A DNA stretch of 64,000 nt from Roseobacter sp. HKCCD6576-2 (GTDB taxonomy: Bacteria > Pseudomonadota > Alphaproteobacteria > Rhodobacterales > Rhodobacteraceae): assembly GCF_013179285.1 (NCBI RefSeq), contig NZ_WVNW01000001.1, forward strand, positions 496,001 to 560,000, in the 5' to 3' direction. The stretch's first letter is position 1, and each line of letters opens with the position of its first letter. The notes beneath the pieces were generated by a model. That model had not been told where the DNA came from. It saw only the letters and a list, made by a program, of their open reading frames with translations, and searched no databases. The position numbers and the translations under genes are program-made. Positions 24,558-32,935 of the stretch are shown here, in pieces.

Positions 24558-26648
24558 TTACTGCGGGCGGACCGCGTCCGCCGTGCCTTGGATAAAGGCG
24601 ACCAGGCGGGTGACATCCTCCTCGCTCAGACGCTCCGCGAAGCTCGGCATGCCGTTGTCCACGCCGATCCCATCCAAGATCCAGGCATTAGCATTCATCA
24701 GCACATCCGGCGTGGAATAGCCCAGATTGGGAATTGCGCCGCCATTGTTGACGCCGGGCACGCCGTGGCAGAATAGGCAATTGGAGACATAGATCGCCAA
24801 CCCTTCGCCCACATGATCCGGGTCATAGGGCACGCCAGAGACCAATTCGAGCCGGGAGGACAGTTCCGCCTCGGGCATCGGTTGATTGGCCCCGACTCGG
24901 AAGGTGAAGACGCGCCCCGCGCCGACCCGATCTGTGGCACGCTGCATCAGGCCATAGACCCCGCCCCAACCAACGGCGATGGTGACATACTGCTGCCCGT
25001 CATGTTCCCAGGTGTTGGGGGCCGCGACCACGCCGGAGGTGACGGGCACTTGCCAAAGCGCCTCGCCGGTTGTGGCATCATAGGCGATGAAGCGGCCATC
25101 GGCGGTGCCTTGGAAGACCAGATTGCCCGCCGTGGTCAGCGTGCCGCCATTCCAGGGGCTGACATATTCCGCGCGCCAGACCTCGTGTTGTGCAACCGGA
25201 TCCCAGGCCAGGAGATGGCCGAACGGGGTCGCCTCCGGCGCCACGACATTGAAGAGATAGCCGAGGTTCCAGCCGACACCCGACATGGTGGACATCGGTT
25301 GATGGCTGTTGAGCGCCCAATTCGGGTCGGTCGATTGCACCAGCGGCACACCTTGGGCCGGGATATAGACCAGCCCGGTGTCTGGGTTGTAGCTCATCGG
25401 ATGCCAGTTATGGGCGCCATAGGCCGACGGGACGGTCTCAAACGGCTCGTCGCGCGACCGTGCGGCCGGGTTTTCAATCGGGCGGCCGTTCTCATCATAG
25501 GCGGTGGCCCAAGTGGTCTCCACAAACGGCTCGGCGGAGATGAACTCTCCATTTGCTCGGTCGATCACATAGAAGAACCCATTCTTCGGCGCCTGCATGA
25601 GGATTTGCCGCATCTCGCCGTCGATCTCCAGATCGGCCAAGATGATATGCTGCGTCGAGGTGTAATCCCACGTGTCGCCCGGCGTGTTCTGATAATGCCA
25701 GACATATTCACCCGTATCCGGGTTCAGCGCGACGATGGAAGCCAGGAACAGGTTGTCGCCGCCGGCGGGGCTGCGCAGATGCTGGTTCCACGGGCTGCCA
25801 TTGCCGGTGCCGACATAGAGCAAGTTCAGATCCGGGTCATAAGCCATCGCATCCCAAATCGTGCCGCCGCCGCCCGCAAGCCAATACTCGGCCGAGGGGT
25901 CCCAGGTCTCCGCGGCCATCTCCATCGCAGCGTTTTCGTAAGGAAGGGTGGGGTCGCCAGGGACGACGTACCAGCGCCAACTCATCTCGCCGGTCGCCGC
26001 ATCGAAGGCCGAGATATAGCCGCGCACGCCAAACTCCGCCCCACCATTGCCGATCAAGACATTGCCGTTGATCACCCGGGGCGCACCGGTGATCGTGTAC
26101 GACATTTCGCGGTTTTCGATTGTATCGGTGACCCAGACCCGTTCCCCGGTCGCAGCATCAATCGCGTGCAGATAGCCGTCAAAGGCGCCGACAAAGACCA
26201 TGCCGTCATAAACCGCAACGCCGCGGTTCACCACGTCGCAACAACCGCGTTCCCCGAAATCGCCGGGCACTTCGGGGTCATAGACCCAGAGCTGCTCGCC
26301 GGTGACCGCGTCGAGCGCGTGGACGATGGACCAGGACGCGGTGACATACATCACGCCATCCACGACGATAGGTGTCGATTGCACACCCCGGTCGGAGTTG
26401 AGGTTGTAGGACCATTCCAAGCCGAGCTCACCAACGTTATCGGTGGTGATCGCGTCGAGTTGCGAATAGCGGGTTTCGGCGTAGTTCAGGCCGTAGTTCA
26501 GCCAGTTCCGGTCATGAGCGTCATTGGCAATGATCGCGTCTGTATCAATTGCGCCGACCGCCGCGCGGATCTCATCTTGGGTGATGGTCTGTGCCTGGAC
26601 GGCCCCCGCCACCAAGGCAGCGCAGGCCGCCCCTAACAGATGTCTCAT
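24558..26648 (-). CDS. PQQ-dependent quinohaemoprotein alcohol dehydrogenase
   Basis: A 696-aa periplasmic enzyme. A signal peptide (about 1-20) is followed by an eight-bladed propeller with W-motifs (ITGERVW/TGEALW type) and the adjacent-cysteine disulfide C136-C137 near PQQ. N283 is in GTGNG and the catalytic Asp is D328 in DTWDYTS. Two residues after it stands T330 rather than Asp, so by known MxaF/XoxF comparison this looks calcium-type rather than lanthanide-type. The C-terminus carries a cytochrome c domain (CLFCH, 624-628; NGMPSF as Met ligand). It oxidises an unknown alcohol and feeds electrons to the respiratory chain. GGGAGG precedes the ATG. Confidence 0.93.
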   Translation of the reverse strand: MRHLLGAACAALVAGAVQAQTITQDEIRAAVGAIDTDAIIANDAHDRNWLNYGLNYAETRYSQLDAITTDNVGELGLEWSYNLNSDRGVQSTPIVVDGVMYVTASWSIVHALDAVTGEQLWVYDPEVPGDFGERGCCDVVNRGVAVYDGMVFVGAFDGYLHAIDAATGERVWVTDTIENREMSYTITGAPRVINGNVLIGNGGAEFGVRGYISAFDAATGEMSWRWYVVPGDPTLPYENAAMEMAAETWDPSAEYWLAGGGGTIWDAMAYDPDLNLLYVGTGNGSPWNQHLRSPAGGDNLFLASIVALNPDTGEYVWHYQNTPGDTWDYTSTQHIILADLEIDGEMRQILMQAPKNGFFYVIDRANGEFISAEPFVETTWATAYDENGRPIENPAARSRDEPFETVPSAYGAHNWHPMSYNPDTGLVYIPAQGVPLVQSTDPNWALNSHQPMSTMSGVGWNLGYLFNVVAPEATPFGHLLAWDPVAQHEVWRAEYVSPWNGGTLTTAGNLVFQGTADGRFIAYDATTGEALWQVPVTSGVVAAPNTWEHDGQQYVTIAVGWGGVYGLMQRATDRVGAGRVFTFRVGANQPMPEAELSSRLELVSGVPYDPDHVGEGLAIYVSNCLFCHGVPGVNNGGAIPNLGYSTPDVLMNANAWILDGIGVDNGMPSFAERLSEEDVTRLVAFIQGTADAVRPQ

Positions 26649-26713
26649 CTTGGTCCTCCCTTAGGTCCTTCTTGATCTTCTGTGCCGTCAGTCCCTTCGT
26701 CTGTGTCGCCGCT

Positions 26714-28450
26714 TCACGCGGTCTTTTCGATATCGATGCCCAGTTCCTCGACCATGGCGTCTCGCATGACGAATTTCTGCGGTTTGCCGGTCACGGTCAT
26801 CGGCAGTTCGGATTTGAAACGCACCAGGGCGGGCACTTTGAAATGCGCGATCTGATCGCGGCAGAATTGTCGGATGGCGTCTTCGGTCGGTGTGGCGCCG
26901 GGTTTCGGCACGATCCAGGCGGCGACGATCTCGCCGTATTTGTGGTCGGGAACGCCAAAAACCTGAACTTGGCTGACATCAGGGTGGGTGTAGAGGAATT
27001 CCTCAATCTCGCGCGGATAGACGTTCTCACCGCCACGCACGATCATGTCTTTCACCCGTCCGGTGATGTTGCAATACCCCTCGGCGTCAATTGTGGCGAG
27101 ATCGCCAGTATGCATCCAACCTTCGGGATCAATGGCCTCGGCTGTGCGTTTCGGCTCATCCCAATACCCTCGCATCACGGAATAGCCGCGGGTCATCAAC
27201 TCGCCTTGCTCCGTCACATCGGCGATGGAGCCATCTTCACGCGCGATCTTCACCTCCAGATGTGGCTGTATCCGCCCGACTGAGCCGACCCGTTTGTCGA
27301 GCGGCGTATCGGTGTCGGATTGGAAGGAGACGGGCGAGGTCTCGGTCATGCCATAGGCGATAGTCACCTCAGACATATGCATGTCCCGTTGGACCTGTTT
27401 CATCACCTCGATGGGGCAGGGCGCGCCGGCCATGATACCGGTGCGCAGGCTTGAGAGGTCGAACTCCCCAAAGCGGTCATGCTCCAACATCCCGACAAAC
27501 ATCGTCGGGACGGCATAAAGCGCGGTGCAGCGCTCTTCCGCGACGGTTTCGAGCGTATCGATCGGGTCGAACCCCTCGCCGGGGACGATCATGGCCGCGC
27601 CTTTGGTGACACAGCCAAGCGTGCCCATCACCATGCCGAAACAGTGGTAGAACGGGACCGGAATACAGAGCCGGTCCACCTCTGAGAACTTCATTGCCGC
27701 GGTCACGAAATGGGCGTTGTTGACGATGTTGCGATGCGTCAGCGTCGCGCCTTTCGGCATGCCGGTCGTGCCAGAGGTGAACTGAATATTCACCGGGTCA
27801 TGGCGGTCGAGCGTCGCCGTGATGGCGTCGAGATCGGCCGTCGGGACATCTACACCTTTCGCTTCAATCTCAGGAAAGCTGAAGCACCCCGGATGCGGCG
27901 CGTCGCCCATGACAATGACGTGCCGGAGGTCGGGCAAGCTGGCGGAGTGTAGATCACCGGGCGCGTCTTCGTTCAGCTCTGGTGCAACGACGCGCAGCAT
28001 GGCGAGGTATTCCGACGACTTAAACCGCTCAGGCAGGATCAGCGCGGTGCATCCGGTTTTCGCCAGCGCGAACTCCAGTTCGTGCAGGCGATAGGCCGGG
28101 TTGATATTCACCAAGATCACCCCGATCCGGGCGGTGGCGAATTGCGCCAGCAGCCATTCATAGCGGTTGGGGGCCCAGACACCGCAACGGTCGCCTTTTG
28201 CCAGGCCCAACCGCATTAGCCCGCCGGCCAGCGCGTCGACTCGGGCCGCGAACTCCGCCCAGGTCCAGCGGATGCCCTGGGCACGAAACACAACCGCTTC
28301 TTGCGCGCCAAAGCGTGCCACGGTGTCGGCCAGAAGCGCCGGGATGGTCAACTCGATCAACGGTTCGTCCGTGGGTCCGGCCACATGAGCGACTCCCTGG
28401 GGCGTGATGCCCAAAGCCGCCTTTTCAGCAGGCGCGATGCCTTCTGTCAT
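26714..28450 (-). CDS. AMP-forming acyl-CoA synthetase (FadD/ACSF2-like)
   Basis: A 578-aa adenylate-forming enzyme that activates a carboxylic acid to its CoA thioester. FTSGTTGMPKGA (P-loop), AYGMTETSPVSF (A5 motif), WMHTGDLATIDAEGYCNITGR (A7-A8) and the C-terminal GKPQKFVMR with the catalytic lysine are all present. Substrate chain length cannot be read. It sits 65 bp upstream of the PQQ alcohol dehydrogenase on the same strand and shares its unusual leader CTAAGGGAGGAC before the ATG. An alcohol to acid to acyl-CoA route is a reasonable inference, though the aldehyde step is not encoded here. Confidence 0.93.
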   Translation of the reverse strand: MTEGIAPAEKAALGITPQGVAHVAGPTDEPLIELTIPALLADTVARFGAQEAVVFRAQGIRWTWAEFAARVDALAGGLMRLGLAKGDRCGVWAPNRYEWLLAQFATARIGVILVNINPAYRLHELEFALAKTGCTALILPERFKSSEYLAMLRVVAPELNEDAPGDLHSASLPDLRHVIVMGDAPHPGCFSFPEIEAKGVDVPTADLDAITATLDRHDPVNIQFTSGTTGMPKGATLTHRNIVNNAHFVTAAMKFSEVDRLCIPVPFYHCFGMVMGTLGCVTKGAAMIVPGEGFDPIDTLETVAEERCTALYAVPTMFVGMLEHDRFGEFDLSSLRTGIMAGAPCPIEVMKQVQRDMHMSEVTIAYGMTETSPVSFQSDTDTPLDKRVGSVGRIQPHLEVKIAREDGSIADVTEQGELMTRGYSVMRGYWDEPKRTAEAIDPEGWMHTGDLATIDAEGYCNITGRVKDMIVRGGENVYPREIEEFLYTHPDVSQVQVFGVPDHKYGEIVAAWIVPKPGATPTEDAIRQFCRDQIAHFKVPALVRFKSELPMTVTGKPQKFVMRDAMVEELGIDIEKTA

Positions 28451-28548
28451 TCTGTCCTCCCTTAGGTCTGGTGATCGCGAGCATGTGCGAGACAGACCTC
28501 CGCTTGGGCACCTATCGTGCCGCGCGGAAAATCCGGAGTCTCGGCATT

Positions 28549-29487
28549 TTACGCCATATGCGGCGGCGCCTCATGGTGGCGGCGGTGGTAGTCGCGCGGG
28601 CTCATGCCAAAGCGGGCGCGAAAGCCACGGTTGAAATTCGACAGGTCCTGAAACCCGGCGCGATAGGCGATGTCGGAGATCCGGCCATGCACATGGGGCA
28701 AATGGTTCAGATGCTCGGTGACAAATCGGTAACGTTTGGATCGGACCAAATCGATGAAGCTGGTGCCTTGGGCCTGGAACAGGCGTTGGATCTGGCGTTC
28801 GGACTGACCAAGCTGCGCCGCGAGCCAGGGCAGGGAGAGGTAATCGGCGGTCAGATGGGTGTCGATCAGATCCAGCGCCAGTTCATAGCGATCGGCGGCA
28901 TTGCTCAACTCGATCCCCGCCAACCCATCTTCGGGGCGCGAGAAAGCCAAGTGGATCATATCGAAGAGCAATGTGGCGTTGCCCTGCCGGTCGCCCGCGC
29001 CGTTTTCATTAAAGAAGCGGAAGAAATGTTTGGTCAGCATCGCGTTGACCGGATTGCCCGCGTCCAGCCGTTCTCCGATCCGCACACCCGGGCGGCGCTC
29101 GCTCAGAAAGCTTTGGCGCGGCAAGTGGACGGACATCAAGCGGCTACTGTCTTCGGCCATGTGCAAGACGCCCTCTTTGGTGCTGTCGAGCAGCAGGCAA
29201 TCGCCAGGCGTCAGGCGCGATTGGCTCTCATTGTGATCGACGGCCAGCGTGCCGGTCATCTCGATCACAAAGAAGATATATTCGTTCTCGTCGCGCCGAA
29301 TGCCCGCACGATCCCGCTCAATCTTGGCGACATTGCCCCAGACATCGGCCACATCCAGATGGTCGAATCCATGTACCCCGATCTGGCCTTTGACGGCCCG
29401 TTGTCCGCGTTGCGGGACACCGTCATAGGCGCCGCAAATCGCGTGCAAATCTTCATACCATTGATCGAATGGTGTCTCCCGGAGCAT
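28549..29487 (-). CDS. AraC-family transcriptional regulator
   Basis: A 312-aa regulator: N-terminal AraC-binding-like cupin (about 20-170; GDCLLLDSTKEGVLHM) and a C-terminal double HTH (about 210-310; LGQSERQIQRLFQAQGTSFIDLVRSKR, then ISDIAYRAGFQDLSNFNRGFRARFGMSPRDY). It resembles the FeaR/NahR-type group. The ATG at 29487 is chosen because GGGAGGA lies 8 nt upstream. It is co-directional with, and about 100 bp upstream of, the acyl-CoA synthetase and PQQ dehydrogenase genes, which it probably activates. An 11-bp inverted repeat lies just upstream. Confidence 0.9.
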   Translation of the reverse strand: MLRETPFDQWYEDLHAICGAYDGVPQRGQRAVKGQIGVHGFDHLDVADVWGNVAKIERDRAGIRRDENEYIFFVIEMTGTLAVDHNESQSRLTPGDCLLLDSTKEGVLHMAEDSSRLMSVHLPRQSFLSERRPGVRIGERLDAGNPVNAMLTKHFFRFFNENGAGDRQGNATLLFDMIHLAFSRPEDGLAGIELSNAADRYELALDLIDTHLTADYLSLPWLAAQLGQSERQIQRLFQAQGTSFIDLVRSKRYRFVTEHLNHLPHVHGRISDIAYRAGFQDLSNFNRGFRARFGMSPRDYHRRHHEAPPHMA

Positions 29488-29501
29488 CGGGGGTCCTCCC
29501 T

Positions 29502-29538
29502 TTGGGCCAAACCGATCTTTGCCGGTGTTTGGCCCCAA
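29502..29538. promoter_or_regulatory. Inverted repeat upstream of the AraC gene
   Basis: TTGGGCCAAAC (29502-29512) pairs with GTTTGGCCCCAA (29527-29538), with one extra C, around a 14-nt centre. It lies 15 bp upstream of the regulator's start, overlapping its ribosome-binding region, so it could be an autoregulatory operator or an mRNA hairpin. Confidence 0.45.
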
Positions 29539-29969
29539 AGAGTATGCAGACAGGCTTTCGCTGCGTAAAGCCCCCGGCGGTTAGAGCTCCGCCCCGGCCC
29601 GGGATTCTGATCAGCGCAGGCCCGCTACCAACGCGCATTTGGGCGATATCCAAATGTTTGTGCGCCTGGCTCATTGTGCTTAGTTGAGCGGTGCCTTCGA
29701 GATTGTGTTGATGGCTCTTATCGGTCGCTGCCGTGTTGGTTTTGCCGCAGGGGTTGAAGGCCTCAGCGCCGAGGCCAAACACCTCGGGCATCTCAGGAAT
29801 CCTGGCACAGAGCATCTCGCCTTGGCCCTGGTTTTACCCCAATCCTGTTGCGCAATGTCATCGCGAAACTGCGCGCCAACGTTTCCGAGGACATGCATCG
29901 AGGCTGCGTTGATCCGCACAACCTGTTCCGGACCCATGCGCGCGATCGGCGGCAAGCGATGCTTGAGTG
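29539..29969. other. Gene-free stretch upstream of the AraC gene
   Basis: About 430 bases between maiA and the AraC gene contain no credible gene. One plus-strand frame ending near 29970 (ILLRNVIAKLRANVSEDM) reads plausibly for about 45 codons without a start. It may be a gene remnant, but nothing identifies it. The AraC promoter should lie here. Confidence 0.5.
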
Positions 29970-30599
29970 TTAGCTGGCTGTGACCGCTTCGGGCGTCGCG
30001 GCGGCAAACGCGGGATGTGTGGCGCAAGCAGCCTCAATGCTTTTGATGCGCGTGCAATCGCTGTAATCCGCGCCCCACCGATTGGCGTTGTAAAGCTGCG
30101 GGATCAGGCAGAGATCGGGCAGGCTCGGATGATCGCCAATCGCGAAGGGTGTTTGCTCAAACTCCGCCAGGAGAGTTTCAAAAGCGCGCAGCCCTGGGCG
30201 GATGAAATGCTGCATCCAGTTGGTGCGCGCAGGCTCTTCGCCGCCCGTGGCATGGGTCACGACGGAGAGGTTGCAGACCGGGTGCAAATCGACCGCGATG
30301 ACATAGGCGAGGGCTTGGACCTTGGCCCGTATCGCGGGGTCTTTCGGCAGAAACCCCAGCTCACGCGTCGTGTCGAGATAGTCGATAATGGCGAGGGACT
30401 GGGTGAAGCTCTGCCCATCGATCTCAAGCACGGGAACCAAGCCTTGCGGGTTTCGCGCCAGATGGTCAGTCGCCTTATGATCTTTTTCTAGAAGATTGAC
30501 CTGAACCGCGCGGTAAGGGATGCCCGCGAGGTTTAGCGCGATCCGCACCCGGTAGCTGGCCGAAGAATTGGGATAATCGTAGAGGACGGTCTCCCTCAT
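29970..30599 (-). CDS. maiA: Maleylacetoacetate isomerase (zeta-class GST)
   Basis: A 209-aa glutathione-dependent cis-trans isomerase that converts maleylacetoacetate (or maleylpyruvate) to the fumaryl isomer. The N-terminal thioredoxin-like domain has SSASYRVRIALNLAGI (glutathione motif) and NPQGLVPVL; the helical C-terminal domain has LPDLCLIPQLYNANRW. It overlaps the upstream DUF2783 gene by 4 bp and is the last gene of a coupled five-gene operon. With fumarylacetoacetase at 34539 it marks a homogentisate- or gentisate-type ring-cleavage route. Confidence 0.93.
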   Translation of the reverse strand: MRETVLYDYPNSSASYRVRIALNLAGIPYRAVQVNLLEKDHKATDHLARNPQGLVPVLEIDGQSFTQSLAIIDYLDTTRELGFLPKDPAIRAKVQALAYVIAVDLHPVCNLSVVTHATGGEEPARTNWMQHFIRPGLRAFETLLAEFEQTPFAIGDHPSLPDLCLIPQLYNANRWGADYSDCTRIKSIEAACATHPAFAAATPEAVTAS

Positions 30600-30778
30600 T
30601 TGGCGGCTTTAAGCGCGGCCGAGATCACGGCGCGATCCCCGATATGATTGCAGAGGATCAAGATCAGCCGGGCGTTCAGCGCATCGCTTTCCGCTTTGCT
30701 GAGCCCGTCATGGGCGCTCAAAAGCTCCTGATAGAACCCGTCTTGATCCGGGATGTTGGCGGCGGTGTTCAAGCTCAT
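30596..30778 (-). CDS. DUF2783 small protein
   Basis: A 60-aa protein with GFYQELLSAHDGLSKAESDALNARLILILCNHIGD, the pattern I associate with DUF2783. This family is found almost only next to aromatic FAD hydroxylases and maleylacetoacetate isomerases in alphaproteobacteria. The start at 30778 is 4 bp past the hydroxylase stop, and its end overlaps maiA by 4 bp. Function unknown; an accessory or regulatory subunit of the hydroxylase is conceivable. Confidence 0.75.
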   Translation of the reverse strand: MSLNTAANIPDQDGFYQELLSAHDGLSKAESDALNARLILILCNHIGDRAVISAALKAAK

Positions 30779-30782
30779 AGGC

Positions 30783-32411
30783 TCACTCCTGTCCAATCGC
30801 GCGGCGAAGGGCGGTGCGGGTTGCACCCTCATCGAACGCGGCCCAACGCGCGACGACGTGGTGATCGGGGCGGATCAGATAGACCGCGCTTTGCGTGTCG
30901 CCCAGATAACGTTCTGCGAGGGCGCCAGTTGCGTCGTCTTCTGCACCGAGGGCGAGGCGGGTGATCGGAATCTGCGCCTCGGTAAGGTCATCCGGGGCCT
31001 CAGCATCTATCGTGAGAAGGCTGAACCCTTGCCCAAGCATGTTGAGCAGGAATTGACTGCCCAAAGGCGCGTCCACGCAAGGTGCGCCGGGGCGGGTGCG
31101 CCCGGGGCCACCCGGCAGGTTGTCGTCGCCGGTGAGCGAGAGGCCATCATAGGTGCAGGGCACCGAAAGCCGCCCGGAATTGACCAACGGGCGTGCGAAG
31201 GGATGGTCATGGGCGAGATGCAGGACGGCATTGCGGAACAGCGCGCTGATCTCGGTTTTGGGCGTGATGAAATCGGTCGCACGGGTGGAGTTCAGGATGT
31301 TTTCATCTGCGCCATGGACCCGCTCTTCGGAATAGGTGTCGAGCAGACTGTCGGGGGCCAGGCCACGGATCACCAGATCGAGCTTCCAAGCGAGATTTTC
31401 GGCGTCCTGCATGCCAGAATTGGCCCCACGCGCCCCGAAGGGCGAGACCTGATGCGCGGCGTCGCCGGCGAACATCACCCGGCCATGACGAAACGCCTCC
31501 ATCCGGCGGCATTGGAAGGTGTAGATTGAGGTCCATTCCAACTCATACTCTGCATCCGGCCCCAACATCGCATCGACCCGGGCGCGGATATTGGCCTCAT
31601 CCAATTCTTTCTCGCGGTCGATATCCCAGCCCAGTTGGAAGTCGATCCGCCAGACATCATCGGGCTGTTTGTGGAGCAGGGCGGATTGGCCGGAGTCTTT
31701 GAAAGGGGGCTCAAACCAGAACCAGCGTTCGGTCGGAAAATCGGCGGTCATTTTCACATCGGCGATGAGGAAATTATCCTCAAACACCCGCCCCTCAAAC
31801 CCGAACCCCATCATATCGCGGAGCGGCGACCGCGCACCGTCGCAAGCGATCAGCCAATCGGTTTCGATTTGGTAGGGACCGTCGGGCGTTTCGATGGAGA
31901 GCAGGATGTGGTCGTCCTTCTCCTCCAACGCCGTCACCCGGTTCCGGCCTCTGATCTCGATCGGCGTGCCTTTGGCCTGCTCGGCGCGGACATGATCGAC
32001 CAGGAAGCGCTCGAAATACGGTTGTTGCAGGTTGATGAAAGCCGGGTTCTTGTGGCCGTCCTCCGGCTGGAGATTGAATTCGAACACCCGGTCCGCGCCA
32101 TGGAACACCTTGCCGAGGTTCCAGACGACGCCTTTCTCCACCATGGCCTCGCCACAGCCGAGCCGGTCGGCAATCTCTAGACAACGCTGCGAAAAACAGA
32201 TGGCGCGGGAGCCCTCGCCGATGCCCTCATGATCGTCGAGCACCAGAACGTGTTGCCCGCGTTGGCCAAGATCAAGGGCGGTGGCGACGCCGATTGGACC
32301 CGCGCCGACGATGATGATCGGGTGGCGAACGGGCACGCTTGCATCCTGGTCAGCGTGTTTCTCGTAAGGATAAAGCTCGAAGGCGAGGCGATAGCGGGGT
32401 TCCATATTCAT
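30783..32411 (-). CDS. FAD-dependent aromatic hydroxylase (MhpA/PheA-like)
   Basis: A 542-aa class A flavoprotein monooxygenase: GxGxxG dinucleotide fold IVGAGPIGVATALDLG near residue 35, DG motif WLIACDGARSPLRDMMG, and GD motif VMFAGDAAHQVSPFGARGANSGMQDAENLAWKLD. It uses NAD(P)H and O2 to hydroxylate an aromatic ring; the likely product here is a dihydroxy acid such as homogentisate or gentisate, but the substrate is unknown. The start was chosen at ATG 32411, about 7 nt after GGGAGG; ATG at 32414 overlaps it. It is coupled to the DinB gene upstream and DUF2783 downstream. Confidence 0.9.
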   Translation of the reverse strand: MNMEPRYRLAFELYPYEKHADQDASVPVRHPIIIVGAGPIGVATALDLGQRGQHVLVLDDHEGIGEGSRAICFSQRCLEIADRLGCGEAMVEKGVVWNLGKVFHGADRVFEFNLQPEDGHKNPAFINLQQPYFERFLVDHVRAEQAKGTPIEIRGRNRVTALEEKDDHILLSIETPDGPYQIETDWLIACDGARSPLRDMMGFGFEGRVFEDNFLIADVKMTADFPTERWFWFEPPFKDSGQSALLHKQPDDVWRIDFQLGWDIDREKELDEANIRARVDAMLGPDAEYELEWTSIYTFQCRRMEAFRHGRVMFAGDAAHQVSPFGARGANSGMQDAENLAWKLDLVIRGLAPDSLLDTYSEERVHGADENILNSTRATDFITPKTEISALFRNAVLHLAHDHPFARPLVNSGRLSVPCTYDGLSLTGDDNLPGGPGRTRPGAPCVDAPLGSQFLLNMLGQGFSLLTIDAEAPDDLTEAQIPITRLALGAEDDATGALAERYLGDTQSAVYLIRPDHHVVARWAAFDEGATRTALRRAIGQE

Positions 32412-32935
32412 CATTGACCCTCCCAATAAGGCGTCGCGGTCTCGACCCGGCCGAACTCCAGAAAGAAATCATCCAGCTGCGGCGGATCGATCCCGGCCTG
32501 GCTGAGCAGGCTATGGACCTGGCCGCGGTGGTGAACCTGGTGCTGGAAGAGATGCAGGAGCAGATAATCGCGGCGCTCGACCGTCGGTCCGTTCAGGCGT
32601 TCAACGGTTACGTCGTCATGCAGGCGCGCCTCGTCGAGGCCCGCGCAATGACGGATGAGCTGCGCGTCCGATTTGGCCTGAGCCGCGGCAAGCTCCGCCG
32701 GGTCCATGATATCGTCCCGATCGAAAACCGCGCGGCCTGCCCCGCCATTCGTCAGCGCGTCGATATAGAAGAGATCGACCTCATAGATGTGGTTCAACGT
32801 CCGCGGGATCGAGCCGAAGAAGCTCGGGTACGCGGCGGTATAGCCGTCCGCTGGCATCGCTGTCACCGCCGCATAGAGCGTGGCATTGGCCCAGGCGTTG
32901 TTCTGAGCTTGGCGAATGAATGGCTCCAGGCTCAT
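32411..32935 (-). CDS. DinB/YfiT-like metal-binding protein
   Basis: A 174-aa four-helix-bundle protein of the DinB superfamily. MSLEPFIRQAQNNAWANATLYAAV is the family's N-terminal helix, and the metal-site histidines sit in IPRTLNHIYEVD and HLFQHQVHHRGQVH. Some superfamily members are thiol-dependent maleylpyruvate isomerases, which is suggestive next to maiA, but the plain DamX/DinB branch fits better. The ATG at 32935 overlaps the MBL gene stop by 4 bp. Confidence 0.85.
   Translation of the reverse strand: MSLEPFIRQAQNNAWANATLYAAVTAMPADGYTAAYPSFFGSIPRTLNHIYEVDLFYIDALTNGGAGRAVFDRDDIMDPAELAAAQAKSDAQLIRHCAGLDEARLHDDVTVERLNGPTVERRDYLLLHLFQHQVHHRGQVHSLLSQAGIDPPQLDDFFLEFGRVETATPYWEGQ

Noticed and set aside
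24813-26636. A 607-codon plus-strand open frame opposite the PQQ dehydrogenase
   Set aside because: The minus strand encodes an unmistakable quinohaemoprotein with signal peptide, disulfide and CxxCH. The antisense frame has no domain and unnatural composition.
29684-29983. A 99-codon plus-strand frame between the AraC gene and maiA
   Set aside because: No domain, atypical composition and no ribosome-binding site; treated as non-coding.
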